Counted from the stretch's first letter, positions 37,675-47,300 are shown. The stretch: 64,000 nucleotides of DNA from CAWJHE01 sp963842455 (GCA_963842455.1 CAWJHE010000014.1:580954-644953); one strand, 5' to 3'. Numbers and translations: made by a program. The notes: generated by a model from the sequence alone, not told the origin.

Positions 37675-38167
37675 CGAAACCCGCTCCTTACTCCCTCAAG
37701 CCAATACGGCGCTGATCCGCTACCCGCGCTTCAAGGCGGTGCACAACGACATTCGTGAATGCCAGGAGATGTCGCGGCTGGCCAATGAACCGCAGTGTAT
37801 GTCGCTCGAAGGGGTTACCGGAGCCGGGAAATCTACCCTGGTAATGGATTACATGGCTTTGTTTCCTCGCATTGAACAATCCGATAGTACCCACATCCCG
37901 ATCTTCTATGCCGAGACCCCTTCGCCGGTGACTGTCAAAGGCATGGCCGCCACCTTGCTGGCGCGCCTGGGCGATCCGGCCACCCATCATAGCACCTTGT
38001 GGGCAATGAATTTTCGCCTGATCCACTTGATGATGGCTTGCCAGGTGGAGTTGGTTATTCTGGACACCCCGAATGAAGCATTTGTTGCCGAACCGGTGAC
38101 GAACGACGAAAAACCGGTCGGAAAGCGGCACCAGCCTTCGGCCGCAGAAGTGCTGCAAACCCGATGA
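37667..38167 (+). pseudogene. tnsC: TnsC/TniB AAA+ ATPase, internally deleted
   Basis: 166 residues against the usual 280-340. Walker A is intact (LEGVTGAGKSTLVMDY); the sequence follows the family up to QVELVILDTP, where Walker B should read LDD or IDE, then jumps to a C-terminal tail KPVGKRHQPSAAEVLQTR. About 120 residues including the Walker B glutamate and sensor motifs are gone. The frame is open, so a short product could be made, but it should not hydrolyse ATP. TnsC normally links the transposase to the TniQ-marked target. Stop overlaps the tniQ start as ATGA. Confidence 0.8.
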
Positions 38168-39987
38168 ATCCTGCCTTGCTTCGACGCACGCAGTTGCTGC
38201 CGGGCAAGTCACTAGCCTCCGTGCTGGAGCGGCTGACGCAGCTCAACTATTATCCATCTGCGCGCACCTTGCAGCAGATTTGCCGCAACTGCTTGGAAGC
38301 GCCAGCGAACCAGGATGAACTCCGTCTCCCGCGATGGGTGGAAACCTTCCTGCAATTAGCTGATCTGACGCACATTGCACCAGAAGAATTGTTTGCCGCC
38401 AGTGACCACCGCTTTGCACCATTCTTGACATCGCCACAGCAGCCGCCTGTGGAAATCCCTTGGACCGGGCTAACTTCCAAAGCAATCTCGACGTCCAACC
38501 TGGCGCAGGGGCGCCTTCGTTCGCCTTCGGCTGTCCAATACTGCCCTCATTGTTTGTAAATCGCAGCCTATCATCGCCTGAGTTGGATCCCAATCTCGTC
38601 AACTATGTGCCTGGAACATAGCTGCCTGTTGACTAGCCGGTGTCCTCAGTGCCACAAGCCCATTTCCATTCAAGAAATCGTCTGGCAGCGCTGCCGGAAT
38701 TGCCTGGCATACTTGAGCTCGGCCAACACTCTCTCTATTGAAAACGATGAACTGGGAATCCTGTCACAACATTCCATTCAATCCTGGCTTATGGATGGAC
38801 ATATGACAAAGTCGCTTGATCCACCTTCTCAACATCCGGCCGTGCTTTACGATTTCCTGGAATACCTGGCGCGACGTTTTCTCCACCACAGGAAAGATTG
38901 GTCGTTCCTACCTGCACCGCTGGATGGATTGAGCACCCGTATGATCCCTTCCTCGTACTGGCCACAGGCTCTGACTCCCGATGGGCTGTTTCGATTGCTG
39001 AGGGCAGCTTTTACGGGCGTGGCAAACTGGCCCAATGGCTTGTTCCGGTTTTTGGATGCTTGCTGTGGTGTCACCCCATTGAATGATGTGCAGCGGCTGC
39101 GCTCTTTTCAACGCGATTGGTTACAACCGGCCTGGAAGATCCCAAGCCTTGAATTCTTGCAGCAAGGCTATGTGGGTTACCTGCTCGCCCGCAACCTTCC
39201 CCTCCCTTTTTCTCTGGTCAAGAGATACCAACACGTGGCGTGGTTTTCCGAACAGACTGGCTTGTGGTCCGAAGAACGAACCGCACAGACCCTCGGCGTT
39301 TCGCTTGAAAGACTTCGCTTCGTGACATCCTGCGGGCCGATGGCAAAATTCCGGTGGCCTGGTTCACGAGCAAATACAACTCTATTCGAGCGTGACAAGG
39401 TGTTGACCCTGAACCGCAAATGGAGGCGGGGTTGGTCCGTCTACGAAACCAGCTCCTGGCTCGGCCTTGAAAAGAAGGATGTGATTGAACTGGTGAAACG
39501 AGGCGAGCTGATCCTTCTGGAAAACCGGAATGAGGATGAGAACCATTGGGTGATTTCCCGCAGCTCGGCCGTTGCCTACTTCGAAAAAGTGGTTGCTCGG
39601 CTCGATCTGTATCAGGGCAATCGACGTGACCTGGCTTGCTTGGGCGAAGCCTCCCACGAATCGTCCAATCTTGGCATCGATGCGGTTACTTTACTCCAAG
39701 GGGTCGTGGACGGATTCTTGCGTGCTTACAAGCGTGATCCTGAAGTCCCGTCTTTGGGTCACACCTGCTTTTCGAAAGACTCAACCTATTATTTACCCGA
39801 CCTTTGTTATGCCAGGTACGGTTGGATTTCTGGTTATGTATTTGCGCGTGAAAAGGGCTTTTTCCACCGTATTGTGATGGATTGGGTGGGCGCGGGGTTG
39901 GTCAAGCCTCAAAAAGCTTTCGGCCACCACATGTATTTTGTCCGCCAGGATTTGGAAGAACTTTGGGCTAAGAGCGTCCCCGATTAA
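38164..39987 (+). pseudogene. tniQ: TniQ/TnsD-type target selector with a nonsense codon
   Basis: 607 codons. The N-terminal TniQ domain starts RRTQLLPGKSLASVLERLTQ; the zinc-binding part has CPHC and, after the in-frame TAA at 38557-38559, CLEHSCLLTSRCPQCHKPIS. The frame is the same on both sides, so this is a base change (for example CAA to TAA), not an indel. The 380-residue remainder has several putative helix-turn-helix blocks (WSEERTAQTLGVSLERLR; YETSSWLGLEKKDVIELVKRG). The great length is like TnsD, which binds a fixed site, rather than the short TniQ of CRISPR-guided elements. Confidence 0.83.
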
Positions 39988-40050
39988 TATGACGACCGAA
40001 AAGAATTCTTACTTCGGTAACAGTTATCTATCTTTTGCTCCACTCATTCA

Positions 40051-41208
40051 TCAATAATCTCTTAAAACGAGAGGAAGAAATATCATATGTGCCACGAATT
40101 GCTGTTCGGTAAGGAAATAATTGAAAGCTGTTTCATTGATTCTTGGCCCACTGTTCATTGCTGGCGGATCGTACTCTTGAGCATTCACTGCCACAACACA
40201 CACATGACAATTGGGGTCGGAATAATCCCACACAGGGCCACCGCTCTGACCTGGCATCATATCGTTATCGTAAAAGAACAGCGTTGTTGTTGACGATGTA
40301 ATACTTCCCAATGATGCCCACATTGTGGTTCCACCTTTATCTCCAGGGTAACCAGTAAGAGCCGTAGTTGTTCCTACCCCATCTCCTGAAACTATCTTAA
40401 AGCCTAGATTTCCCGTTTGTTGTCCAATTCTACATGCCAGTTTATAAACTCCATAATCATACCCTCCGTCGCCATTATCAAACCAGGGTGTGAGAACTGA
40501 CTCGTTAAGTGTGCGACAACTGCCAAATGGCATAGAATTAGCATCATCTGTATTTAATGCTGGAGTAATGGTTACATTATAGGCAAATGTTTTCGTTCCG
40601 ATAAAATTGTAAACACAGTGCCCAGCCGTTACTACTGTGCTGGGTCCTAACATCCAGCCTGTACATGCAAAAGAGTTGTTTGCATCCCATTGGCCTTCAA
40701 TTTTCACAACAGTTGTCCAGGGAAACACTTTTGTGTCTTGTACCTGGAAGCGATTTTCATCACCAATTATTCGCAATGGTGAAGGGCTAGATGAATTTTC
40801 AGGATAAGTAGGTGGTACAAACTTTGAATTTTCAATGATTGAAACATTGTCTGAATATTGAGGCGCAACTTGGTTGAAATCGACAAAGTGTCCATCACTA
40901 TATACTGCTACGACGCGATCTTTTGGTATAGGGACTAAAGTAGGCAATATGCTGCTGTTTGTTTGCCCACCTTCAGGTGGTGGGTATGCCAAATCCCCAC
41001 TCGAAGAATCTTGGGGCAGCAAGCTTGATTCAGGTGCAGGATAAGGCACATCGGGAGAAATAAACGGAGCGACATCGGTTTGTGGAGGTGGATATGCAAA
41101 TGTCGTTGTTCCACCTTGAGCAAATCCGGCAACAAGGAAGGCCAGCAAACAAGCAAATACAAGCATCGTAAGCTGAAACAATGCCTTTCGGATACTTGAG
41201 CGCGCAAT
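40051..41208 (-). CDS. secreted trypsin-like serine protease (transposon cargo)
   Basis: An exported serine protease of 376-386 residues. After the signal peptide comes a Pro/Ser/Thr-rich region to about 120, then the chymotrypsin/V8-like domain: TAGHCVY (His), YDYGVYKLAC (Asp) and MMPGQSGGPVW (Ser). It ends MIFLPLVLRDY, a C-terminus common in secreted Chloroflexota proteins. The usual start codons give TTG at 41181 with only FQLTMLVF before the core; reading upstream in frame gives ARSSIRKALFQL after an ATT at 41208 that has AAAGGA upstream, a better signal peptide. The start is thus unresolved. Lower GC than the tns genes. Follows the lipoprotein gene. Confidence 0.85.
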   Translation of the reverse strand: MARSSIRKALFQLTMLVFACLLAFLVAGFAQGGTTTFAYPPPQTDVAPFISPDVPYPAPESSLLPQDSSSGDLAYPPPEGGQTNSSILPTLVPIPKDRVVAVYSDGHFVDFNQVAPQYSDNVSIIENSKFVPPTYPENSSSPSPLRIIGDENRFQVQDTKVFPWTTVVKIEGQWDANNSFACTGWMLGPSTVVTAGHCVYNFIGTKTFAYNVTITPALNTDDANSMPFGSCRTLNESVLTPWFDNGDGGYDYGVYKLACRIGQQTGNLGFKIVSGDGVGTTTALTGYPGDKGGTTMWASLGSITSSTTTLFFYDNDMMPGQSGGPVWDYSDPNCHVCVVAVNAQEYDPPAMNSGPRINETAFNYFLTEQQFVAHMIFLPLVLRDY

Positions 41209-41223
41209 CTTAATTTCCTTTCC

Positions 41224-41622
41224 CTATTTGAGTATTATGATTTCTATAGCGCTTGCCTGTACTGGATCCGATGTTTGAATTGGACCGGTAAAAAGCACTT
41301 CAACAGTTTGGCCTTCTTCGAGCAGGCTTGAATCGGCATCCATAAAATTTCCATCTGTTTTAAAATAAATATGTGTCTCACTATTGATGCCAACAATGGC
41401 TTTATCGTAGACTGTATCTGTTTCTTTACCCCCCTCGACCAGTATCCCAGTGATTTTTCCACCAGATGTATAGACATTGATAATTTGCCCCCGTATATGA
41501 GGGTTTTTGGTTTCCAATTGTATGGGGGTTCTAGTAGGGGTTGGCGTGGGAGTGGTAGGTTGGCAGCCAATGAAAATTAACATCACAAGAACAATTGTTC
41601 CGACGAGACTGATATTTTTCAT
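41224..41622 (-). CDS. small lipoprotein (transposon cargo)
   Basis: A 132-residue lipoprotein with lipobox FIGC (Cys20), a TP-repeat linker PTTPTPTPTRTP, and an all-beta domain: IRGQIINVYTSGGKITGILVEG, ETHIYFKTDG, LLEEGQTVEVLFTGPIQTSDPVQASAIEI (in two parts around residue 105), which resembles DUF3221/YobA-type OB-like proteins. It is first in a two-gene unit with the protease, 15 bases upstream of the proposed ATT start. It may shield, anchor or inhibit the protease; that is a guess from position. Confidence 0.8.
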   Translation of the reverse strand: MKNISLVGTIVLVMLIFIGCQPTTPTPTPTRTPIQLETKNPHIRGQIINVYTSGGKITGILVEGGKETDTVYDKAIVGINSETHIYFKTDGNFMDADSSLLEEGQTVEVLFTGPIQTSDPVQASAIEIIILK

Positions 41623-41902
41623 CTCATCAATCCTTTCTTGTTCATTTCTGCGCTAACACTACATCGAAAAACAAGTACTATGAAAACTCATGGCTTTCCT
41701 TACAATTTTATTATATACCCACTTGTGAATTTTCCTGCAAGCGAAACTCTCATTATCACAGGTTTTAGCTGAACGATTACATATGAAATCTCCCGACAAA
41801 ACGCTCTGGAGGATCTTTTCATCATAGAGATGATTTGGGTCTACGCAACTTTAGTGCCTCAGGTTATTCGGGTAGGCTACAAGTTCGTTTTCGCCTATGC
41901 CA

Positions 41903-42003
41903 ATCTCACTATGTTTGAGACAAATTTTGAGCCGCAGGCAGTCTCACTAACTTTGAGACTCCGGTCTCATTATCTCTGAAACGAGTCTCATTATCTTTGA
42001 GAT
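41903..42003 (-). repeat. tnsR: right-end 19-bp repeats (four)
   Basis: Copies at 41903-41921, 41941-41959, 41964-41982 and 41985-42003, all in the reverse sense to those of the left end. The outermost ends six bases before the element end, exactly as the first left copy starts six bases in. Confidence 0.9.
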
Positions 42004-42009
42004 CCTACA

Positions 42010-42014
42010 GATTA
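42010..42014. repeat. target-site duplication, right copy
   Basis: GATTA, identical to 36170-36174, starting at the base after the terminal ACA. Confidence 0.92.
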
Positions 42015-42021
42015 AAAATAA

Positions 42022-42050
42022 TTGACATCTGAAAAGATTTTTGATAAACT
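42022..42050 (+). promoter_or_regulatory. promoter of the purine operon
   Basis: Perfect TTGACA at 42022-42027, 17 bases, then TAAACT at 42045-42050. It starts 12 bases after the end of the transposon, so the insertion replaced everything upstream of the -35 box but left the core. Confidence 0.65.
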
Positions 42051-42055
42051 AAATA

Positions 42056-42106
42056 TGTCTGACAATAATTGTCAGACAATATGGTTCAGACAATCTTTGT
42101 CCGACA
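42056..42106. promoter_or_regulatory. GntR-type operator array
   Basis: TGTCTGACAA (42056-42065) and TTGTCAGACA (42069-42078) form a perfect 10-bp inverted repeat with a 3-base spacer. The word GTCnGACA or its half recurs: TTGTCAGACAAT (42069-42080), TTCAGACAAT (42085-42094), TTTGTCCGACAC (42097-42106). The array lies just after the -10 box, where a repressor would block transcription. The GntR/UTRA protein at 45476 is the likely binder. Confidence 0.65.
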
Positions 42107-42163
42107 CATACAAGAACATAAACAGTCTATTCATAAAGTCTTGTCATCGAAACGGAAGAACCA

Positions 42164-43553
42164 ATGACTACCCTTCTTGTTCGGCACGCACATCTGTTGG
42201 TCACTATGGACGACCACCGCCGGGAGATTCCGGATGGTGGTCTTTTTATTCGCAATGGTTTTATCGAACAGGTCGGTCCTACTCACAGCTTACCCTCCGA
42301 AGCCGACGAAATCCTGGATTTAAGCGGGCACATTCTGATGCCCGGCTTAATCAACACCCATCATCATTTCTACCAGACACTCACCCGAGTAGTCCCTGCG
42401 GCTCAGGATGCCAACCTGTTCAACTGGCTGAAGACTCTCTACCCGATTTGGGCGCGCATGGGACCTGAAGATATTCGCATCTCAACGCAAACTGCCCTGG
42501 CAGAATTAGCACTTTCTGGCTGCACCACTGCTCATGATCATCTTTACCTTTTTCCAAACGGATCCCGATTGGATGATGAAATCCTGGCAGCCCAGCAACT
42601 CGGCTTGAGGCTGCACGCCTCACGCGGCTCCATGAGCCTGGGAGAATCTAAAGGTGGGCTTCCGCCTGATAGTGTGGTGGAAGATGAAGATGCAATACTA
42701 AAAGATTCTCAGCGCTTGATAGAAACTTACCATGATCCAAATCCCGGATCGATGACCCAGATCGTTCTAGCGCCTTGCTCTCCATTTAGTGTGACCGGCG
42801 ACCTGATGAAACAAAGCGCAATCCTGGCTCGCGAGTACGGCGTCCACCTGCACACACACCTGGCAGAGACACAAGACGAAGAAGTGTTTTGTCAGGAATT
42901 ATTCGGGTATCGCCCGGTAGCTTATATGCAATCTCTGGATTGGGTGGGACAGGATGTGTGGTTTGCACATTCTGTACATGTCAATCAGCAGGAAATGGAA
43001 GTATACAAACAAACTGGCTGCGGTGTGGCGCATTGCCCCAGTTCCAATATGCGCCTGGCTTCGGGAATTGCTCCCATCATGCAAATGCGTCGAATGGGTG
43101 TTAAAGTCGGCCTGGGCGTCGATGGCTCCGCCAGTAATGACGGTTCACATCTGCTTGAAGAAGCACGCCAGGCCATGCTGATCGCTCGCGTCAAGTCCGG
43201 ACTGGAAGGCGCATCGCTTTCAGGTGAGGATGCTCCCCCACTCGATGACCGCTCGCCAGGCGTTGGAAATCGCCACCAGAGGCTCAGCCTCGGTGTTGGG
43301 CAGAACTGATATTGGCTCCTTAGAAGTGGGAAAGTGCGCCGATTTCTTTGCTATTAACCTGCAGCAGTTAGGTTACGCAGGCGCCTTGCATGATCCTGTT
43401 GCCGCCCTGGTTTTTTGCGCTCCCAGCCAGGTTGATTACAAGGTAGTAGGTGGAAAGTTCATCGTAAAAGAAGGGCAATTCCAAACGGTCGACCTGCAAG
43501 ACCTGGTCCAACGACACAATCGCGCCGCGTATCGATTGGTCAACGCGGCATAA
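42164..43553 (+). CDS. 8-oxoguanine deaminase-like amidohydrolase (frameshifted)
   Basis: A metal-dependent hydrolase of about 463 residues in the TrzN/SsnA/AtzB branch. Metal motifs: LINTHHHFYQTL (His pair), HTHLAET (His), FAHSVHV (His), GLGVDGSASND (Asp). RGSMSLGESKGGLPPDSVVED is characteristic of 8-oxoguanine deaminases. The frame slips in the C5 run at 43235-43239 (one extra C); the restored text continues LPHSMTARQALEIATRGSASVLGR to 43553. Expected to deaminate 8-oxoguanine or a similar purine to the hydroxy form. First gene of the operon behind the GntR operators. Confidence 0.86.
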
Positions 43554-43596
43554 AAGTCTATTATTCCCTTCGTTATCGACCAGCAAAGGAGGATTT

Positions 43597-45385
43597 ATGA
43601 AAGCAAGCGATTACGCAAAGATGACCCTCGGGCTTGTTGATGTGGCTTTAGGAAGAAGACCTGCCGACCTGGTTATTCGGGACGGGCGTTGGGTGTGCGT
43701 CCAATCTGGAGAGATCATCCCACATACAGACATCGCTGTGTTGGGTGAGCGCATTGCTTATGTGGGTCCTGATGCCAGCCACACCATCGGGGAACAAACC
43801 CAGGTGATCGAGGCGCACAATCGCTACCTTTCTCCAGGCCTGATGGATGGGCATATGCATGTCGAATCCGGGATGATCTCGGTGACGGAATTCGTCCAGG
43901 CAGTCCTCCCGCATGGCACGACGGCGATGTTTATCGATCCGCATGAGATTGCTAACATTTTTGGGATTGAAGGCGTAAGACTGATGGTCGAAGAGGCTGC
44001 TCTCCAACCTGTGCACGTGTGGGTACAGGTACCCTCCTGCGTTCCTTCCGCACCCGGTTTTGAGACCCCTGGAGCAAAGTTCGGCCCTGAAGAAATTGAG
44101 CAAGCTTTGCAGTGGGAACAGGTTATTGGCCTTGGAGAAATGATGAACTTCCCGGGTGTGGTTCACGGCGACCCACAAATGCACCTGGAAATGGGTGCAA
44201 CCCGTGCAACTGGGAAAGTCATCGGTGGGCATTATGCCTCACCAGACCTGGGGTTACCATTTCACGGTTATGCAGCTGGTGGTCCCAGAAGATGACCACG
44301 AAGGCACACGCGCCGAAGATGCTGCAGCCAGGGTGCGACAGGGAATGAAGGCCATGCTGCGCTATGGTTCTGGATGGTTAGATGTCGCCGAAGGAGTGCG
44401 CGCCATTACCGAGATGGGCCTAGATTCGCGCCGCTTTATCCTGTGCACGGATGACTCGCATTCAGCAACGCTGGTCAACGAGGGTCATGTCAACCGCGCC
44501 ATCAAACAAGCTATCACCCACGGTGTGTCACCCATGACTGCCATCCAAATGGCAACCATCAACACGGCTGAGCATTTCGGTCTTTCACGCGACCTGGGCA
44601 TGATTGCTCCAGGCCGGTACGCAGACATCCTCATCCTTAGCGACCTGGCAGAGTTGAAGATTGACCAGGTATATGCAAAAGGGAATCTGGTGGTTGAGGG
44701 TCAGAAAATCCTGATCAAAGCGCCGAAATTCAGCTACCCTGCCTGGGCAACCGATTCGGTTCACCTGGGTCACCCCTTGACAGAAAAAGACTTCGTTTTA
44801 CCTGCTCCACAAAAGAGTGAAGTAACTGCACATGTGATTGGTGTGATTGAAAACCAGGCTCCAACCAAACACCTGGAATTTAAAATCAGAGTGCAGAAAT
44901 CTGAAATAAAAGCGGATATGGAACAGGATATAGCAAAAATTGCCCTGGTAGAACGCCATCAAGGAACCGGCGTTGTGCAAGTTGGATTGGTGCACGGCTT
45001 TGGTTTTTCGGCTCGGTGTGCAGTTGCCTCCACCGTAGCCCACGACAGCCACCATATGATTGTGGTTGGTACCCATGAGAGCGACATGGCCCTGGCTGCC
45101 AACTATCTGGCAGAGATCAAAGGCGGACAGGTTGTTGTAAAAGAAGGAAAAGTGATTGCTCAGGTTGCCCTGCCGATTGCGGGTTTAATGTCAAATTCAC
45201 CAGCCAGAGAAGTAGCCTCACAAGCTGCCAGTGTTTTAGAGGCTTTTCGGAAATGCGGTTGCTATTTGAATAACGCCAATATGCAATTGAGCCTCCTGGC
45301 TCTAGTAGTCATTCCTGAATTGAGGATTTCCGATTTGGGTTTGGTCAATGTAAATGAATTTAAATTTATTTCTGTGCTTGAATAA
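43597..45385 (+). CDS. ade: adenine deaminase (frameshifted)
   Basis: About 596 residues; converts adenine to hypoxanthine and ammonia in the cytosol. N-terminal metal site LMDGHMHVESGMISVTEF, then FIDPHEIANIFGIEG, and the later CTDDSHSATLVNEGH and HGFGFSARCAVASTVAHDSHHMIVVG (as the block VASTVAHDSHHMIVVG) are those of Ade. One extra C in the CCC at 44284-44286 ends the first frame; the corrected text joins GYAAGG to PEDDHEGTRAEDA. The ATG has AAGGAGG upstream. Together with the preceding deaminase it feeds hydroxypurines to a xanthine-dehydrogenase-like step. Confidence 0.92.
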
Positions 45386-45475
45386 GCCATTTTTTATGTG
45401 CTGCCAACCAGGTATTTCAAGCTTAAGCAATCAATAAATAGCGTTCAAATCATCAAAAGGAAGAATTCAACCAGC

Positions 45476-46210
45476 ATGAGCGAAGAAAACCGCATTCCCC
45501 AGACAACTGTTTCTCAGCGCTTGCACGAAGCTTTGAGAAACAAGATAACAAATGCCCAAGCCGGTCAGCGTTTACCATCCGAACCTGAGCTAGCCCAACA
45601 ACTGGGAGTGTCGCGTGCTACCCTCAGAGAAGCTATGCGCACCTTTGAGACCCAAGGGCTAATCCGCCGCAGGCAAGGGTCTGGCACCTATGTCACCCAC
45701 ACCACGCATATCATTGAAAGCGGTTTGGAAATCCTGGAGAGCATCGATACCCTGGCTGAACAAATCGGCTTAGAGGTTCATATGGGAGAATTATCCATTG
45801 AGACACGCTCGGTCACCAAAGAAGAGTGTGACAAGCTAAAGCTAGAACCCGAAAGCCTGGTTTTACAGGTATCACGGGTGATTATGGCTGAAGATCGACC
45901 TGTAGCCTACCTGGTGGATATCCTTCCTGAAGATATCCTGCCTGCTGAAAGATTGGATAAAGCATTCACCGGTTCAGTTTTGGACATTTTATTGAAAAAC
46001 TTTGAGCCTGCACCTTATCTCTCACGCACAGAGATCAATGCAGATACTGCTTCCTCCGAGATTGCCAGGCTTTTGGGCATTCAGAGAGGCGCGGTTTTAC
46101 TGCGGTTCGTAGCCGACCTGTATTCTTCCAATGGTCGACCCATTGATCATTCCATTAGCTATTTCCTGCCCGGCTATTTCCGTTTTCACGTGGTGCGCCG
46201 GGTGGGTTAG
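45476..46210 (+). CDS. GntR family regulator, HutC/UTRA subfamily
   Basis: A 244-residue repressor-type regulator. Winged helix, residues about 15-80: LHEALRNKITNAQAGQRLPSEPELAQQLGVSRATLREAMRTFETQGLIRRRQGSGTYV (as the core LAQQLGVSRATLREAMRTFE). UTRA effector domain, residues about 100-240, with LQVSRVIMAEDRPVAYLVDILP and HSISYFLPGYFRFHVVRR. Start at 45476 with AAGGAAG upstream, rather than 26 codons earlier where the sequence lacks family likeness. It probably binds the 42056-42106 sites and senses a purine intermediate. Confidence 0.9.
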   Translation: MSEENRIPQTTVSQRLHEALRNKITNAQAGQRLPSEPELAQQLGVSRATLREAMRTFETQGLIRRRQGSGTYVTHTTHIIESGLEILESIDTLAEQIGLEVHMGELSIETRSVTKEECDKLKLEPESLVLQVSRVIMAEDRPVAYLVDILPEDILPAERLDKAFTGSVLDILLKNFEPAPYLSRTEINADTASSEIARLLGIQRGAVLLRFVADLYSSNGRPIDHSISYFLPGYFRFHVVRRVG

Positions 46211-46300
46211 GCAACCAGCTTGCAAACAGATTTCACTGGAAAGCAAGTAGGGTTGTATAAAACTAATTTCTATTCTTAATTAAAAAGGAGATATTCTGAA

Positions 46301-47254
46301 ATGCGTAGTTTTCTTGGACGAGATATTCTTTCCCTGAAGGATTTTGAGCGAAACGAGTTTTTCCATGTCTTGGAAGTAGCCAAAACCCTCGAACCTATTC
46401 CACGCAGCCGTCGCAATAGCGACTTGCTGAAGGAAAAAACTCTGGTCACAGCCTTTTACCAACCATCCACTCGAACCCGATTAGCACATGAAGCCGCCAT
46501 GCACCGCCTGGGCGGACATGTGACCGGATTCTCGGATGCAAAGATGACCCGCGCCGGTGATTTTTACCAGGAATCGATCAAAGACACCGTGAAGATGCTG
46601 GAATTTTACGGCGATGCAATTGTTATGCGTCACTTCCAACAAGGTGCACCGCACGAAGCAGCCAAATGGGCTTCAGTGCCGATCATCAACGGTGGTGATG
46701 GTTGGGGCGAGCACCCTACACAGATTTTGACCGACCTTTTCACTGTTTGGACCGAGAAGGGACGTCTGGATGGCTTGAAATGGCTTGCCGTAGGTGACAT
46801 GCGCATGCGTACCATGCACTCTCTGGGATATGCGCTTACGCAGTTCGACTGCCCCATCACCTTTGTCTCCCCTCCGGAAATGTCCCTAACCCCAGAATTC
46901 AAGGCTGACTTGAAACAATACAGCCTGGATTTCAAAGAGGCTGAACATGTAGAACAGGCTATTGCCGATGCGGATGTGATCCTGGTTGAGCCAGTTGTAC
47001 AGCCGGATTACACTAAATCACGCGATGAGCGCAGTGGTGAACTCAACCTGACCCCCGCCAACTACAAGATTACCCGCCAGCTCTTAGAAACGAAAGCCAA
47101 ATCAGATGCCATTTTGCTGCATTCTCTGCCACGCATGGATGAAATTCCTCCAGATGTAGATATCACCCGCTGGTCACGCTATTGGCAAGAAGCCTACAAC
47201 GGCGTTGTGATGCGCATGGCGCTCTTGGCCTTGATTCTAGGCGCAATGGAATAA
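46301..47254 (+). CDS. aspartate-carbamoyltransferase-like enzyme
   Basis: A 317-residue transcarbamoylase. Carbamoyl-phosphate site YQPSTRTRLAHEAAMHRLGG, the GDGWGEHPTQILTDL motif (His-Pro-Thr-Gln), and LLHSLPRMDEIPPDVD with the HSLPR loop are closest to the PyrB catalytic chain, though the usual HPLPRV is altered. No PyrI partner, and no pyrimidine genes are near. In this setting next to a second transcarbamoylase and a carbamate kinase, a catabolic role (phosphorolysis of a carbamoylated amino acid) is more likely than pyrimidine synthesis. AAAAGGAGAT precedes the ATG. Confidence 0.82.
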   Translation: MRSFLGRDILSLKDFERNEFFHVLEVAKTLEPIPRSRRNSDLLKEKTLVTAFYQPSTRTRLAHEAAMHRLGGHVTGFSDAKMTRAGDFYQESIKDTVKMLEFYGDAIVMRHFQQGAPHEAAKWASVPIINGGDGWGEHPTQILTDLFTVWTEKGRLDGLKWLAVGDMRMRTMHSLGYALTQFDCPITFVSPPEMSLTPEFKADLKQYSLDFKEAEHVEQAIADADVILVEPVVQPDYTKSRDERSGELNLTPANYKITRQLLETKAKSDAILLHSLPRMDEIPPDVDITRWSRYWQEAYNGVVMRMALLALILGAME

Positions 47255-47300
47255 GAAAGCCTACAAACACAACCTGTGATCAGAAAATAGGAGATTTTTT

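Larger units (their letters stand above)
36175..42009 (+). mobile_element. Tn7-like transposon, 5,835 bp, decayed transposition genes
   Basis: Complete at both ends: 5'-TGTCGT plus a 19-bp repeat on the left, the mirrored 19-bp repeat plus CCTACA on the right, flanked by GATTA on both sides. Six end repeats on the left and four inverted on the right. Genes in order: tnsA remnant, tnsB remnant, tnsC remnant, tniQ with a nonsense codon, then on the opposite strand a secreted protease and a small lipoprotein as cargo. No Cas gene or CRISPR array. With these defects it can move only if a related element supplies the proteins. Confidence 0.93.
41623..42163. other. intergenic region with transposon right end and operon control region
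   Basis: About 540 bases: up to about 41900 AT-rich and featureless apart from the promoter region expected for the cargo genes on minus; 41903-42009 right-end repeats; 42010-42014 target duplication; 42022-42106 promoter and operators of the purine operon. Confidence 0.7.

Noticed and set aside
38557..38559. TAA in tniQ as a recoding event
   Set aside because: No known recoding of TAA in bacteria of this kind, and the other transposition genes are decayed.
36175..42009. CRISPR-associated transposon (CAST)
   Set aside because: No Cas12k, Cascade gene, array or guide-like sequence; the TniQ is of long TnsD size.
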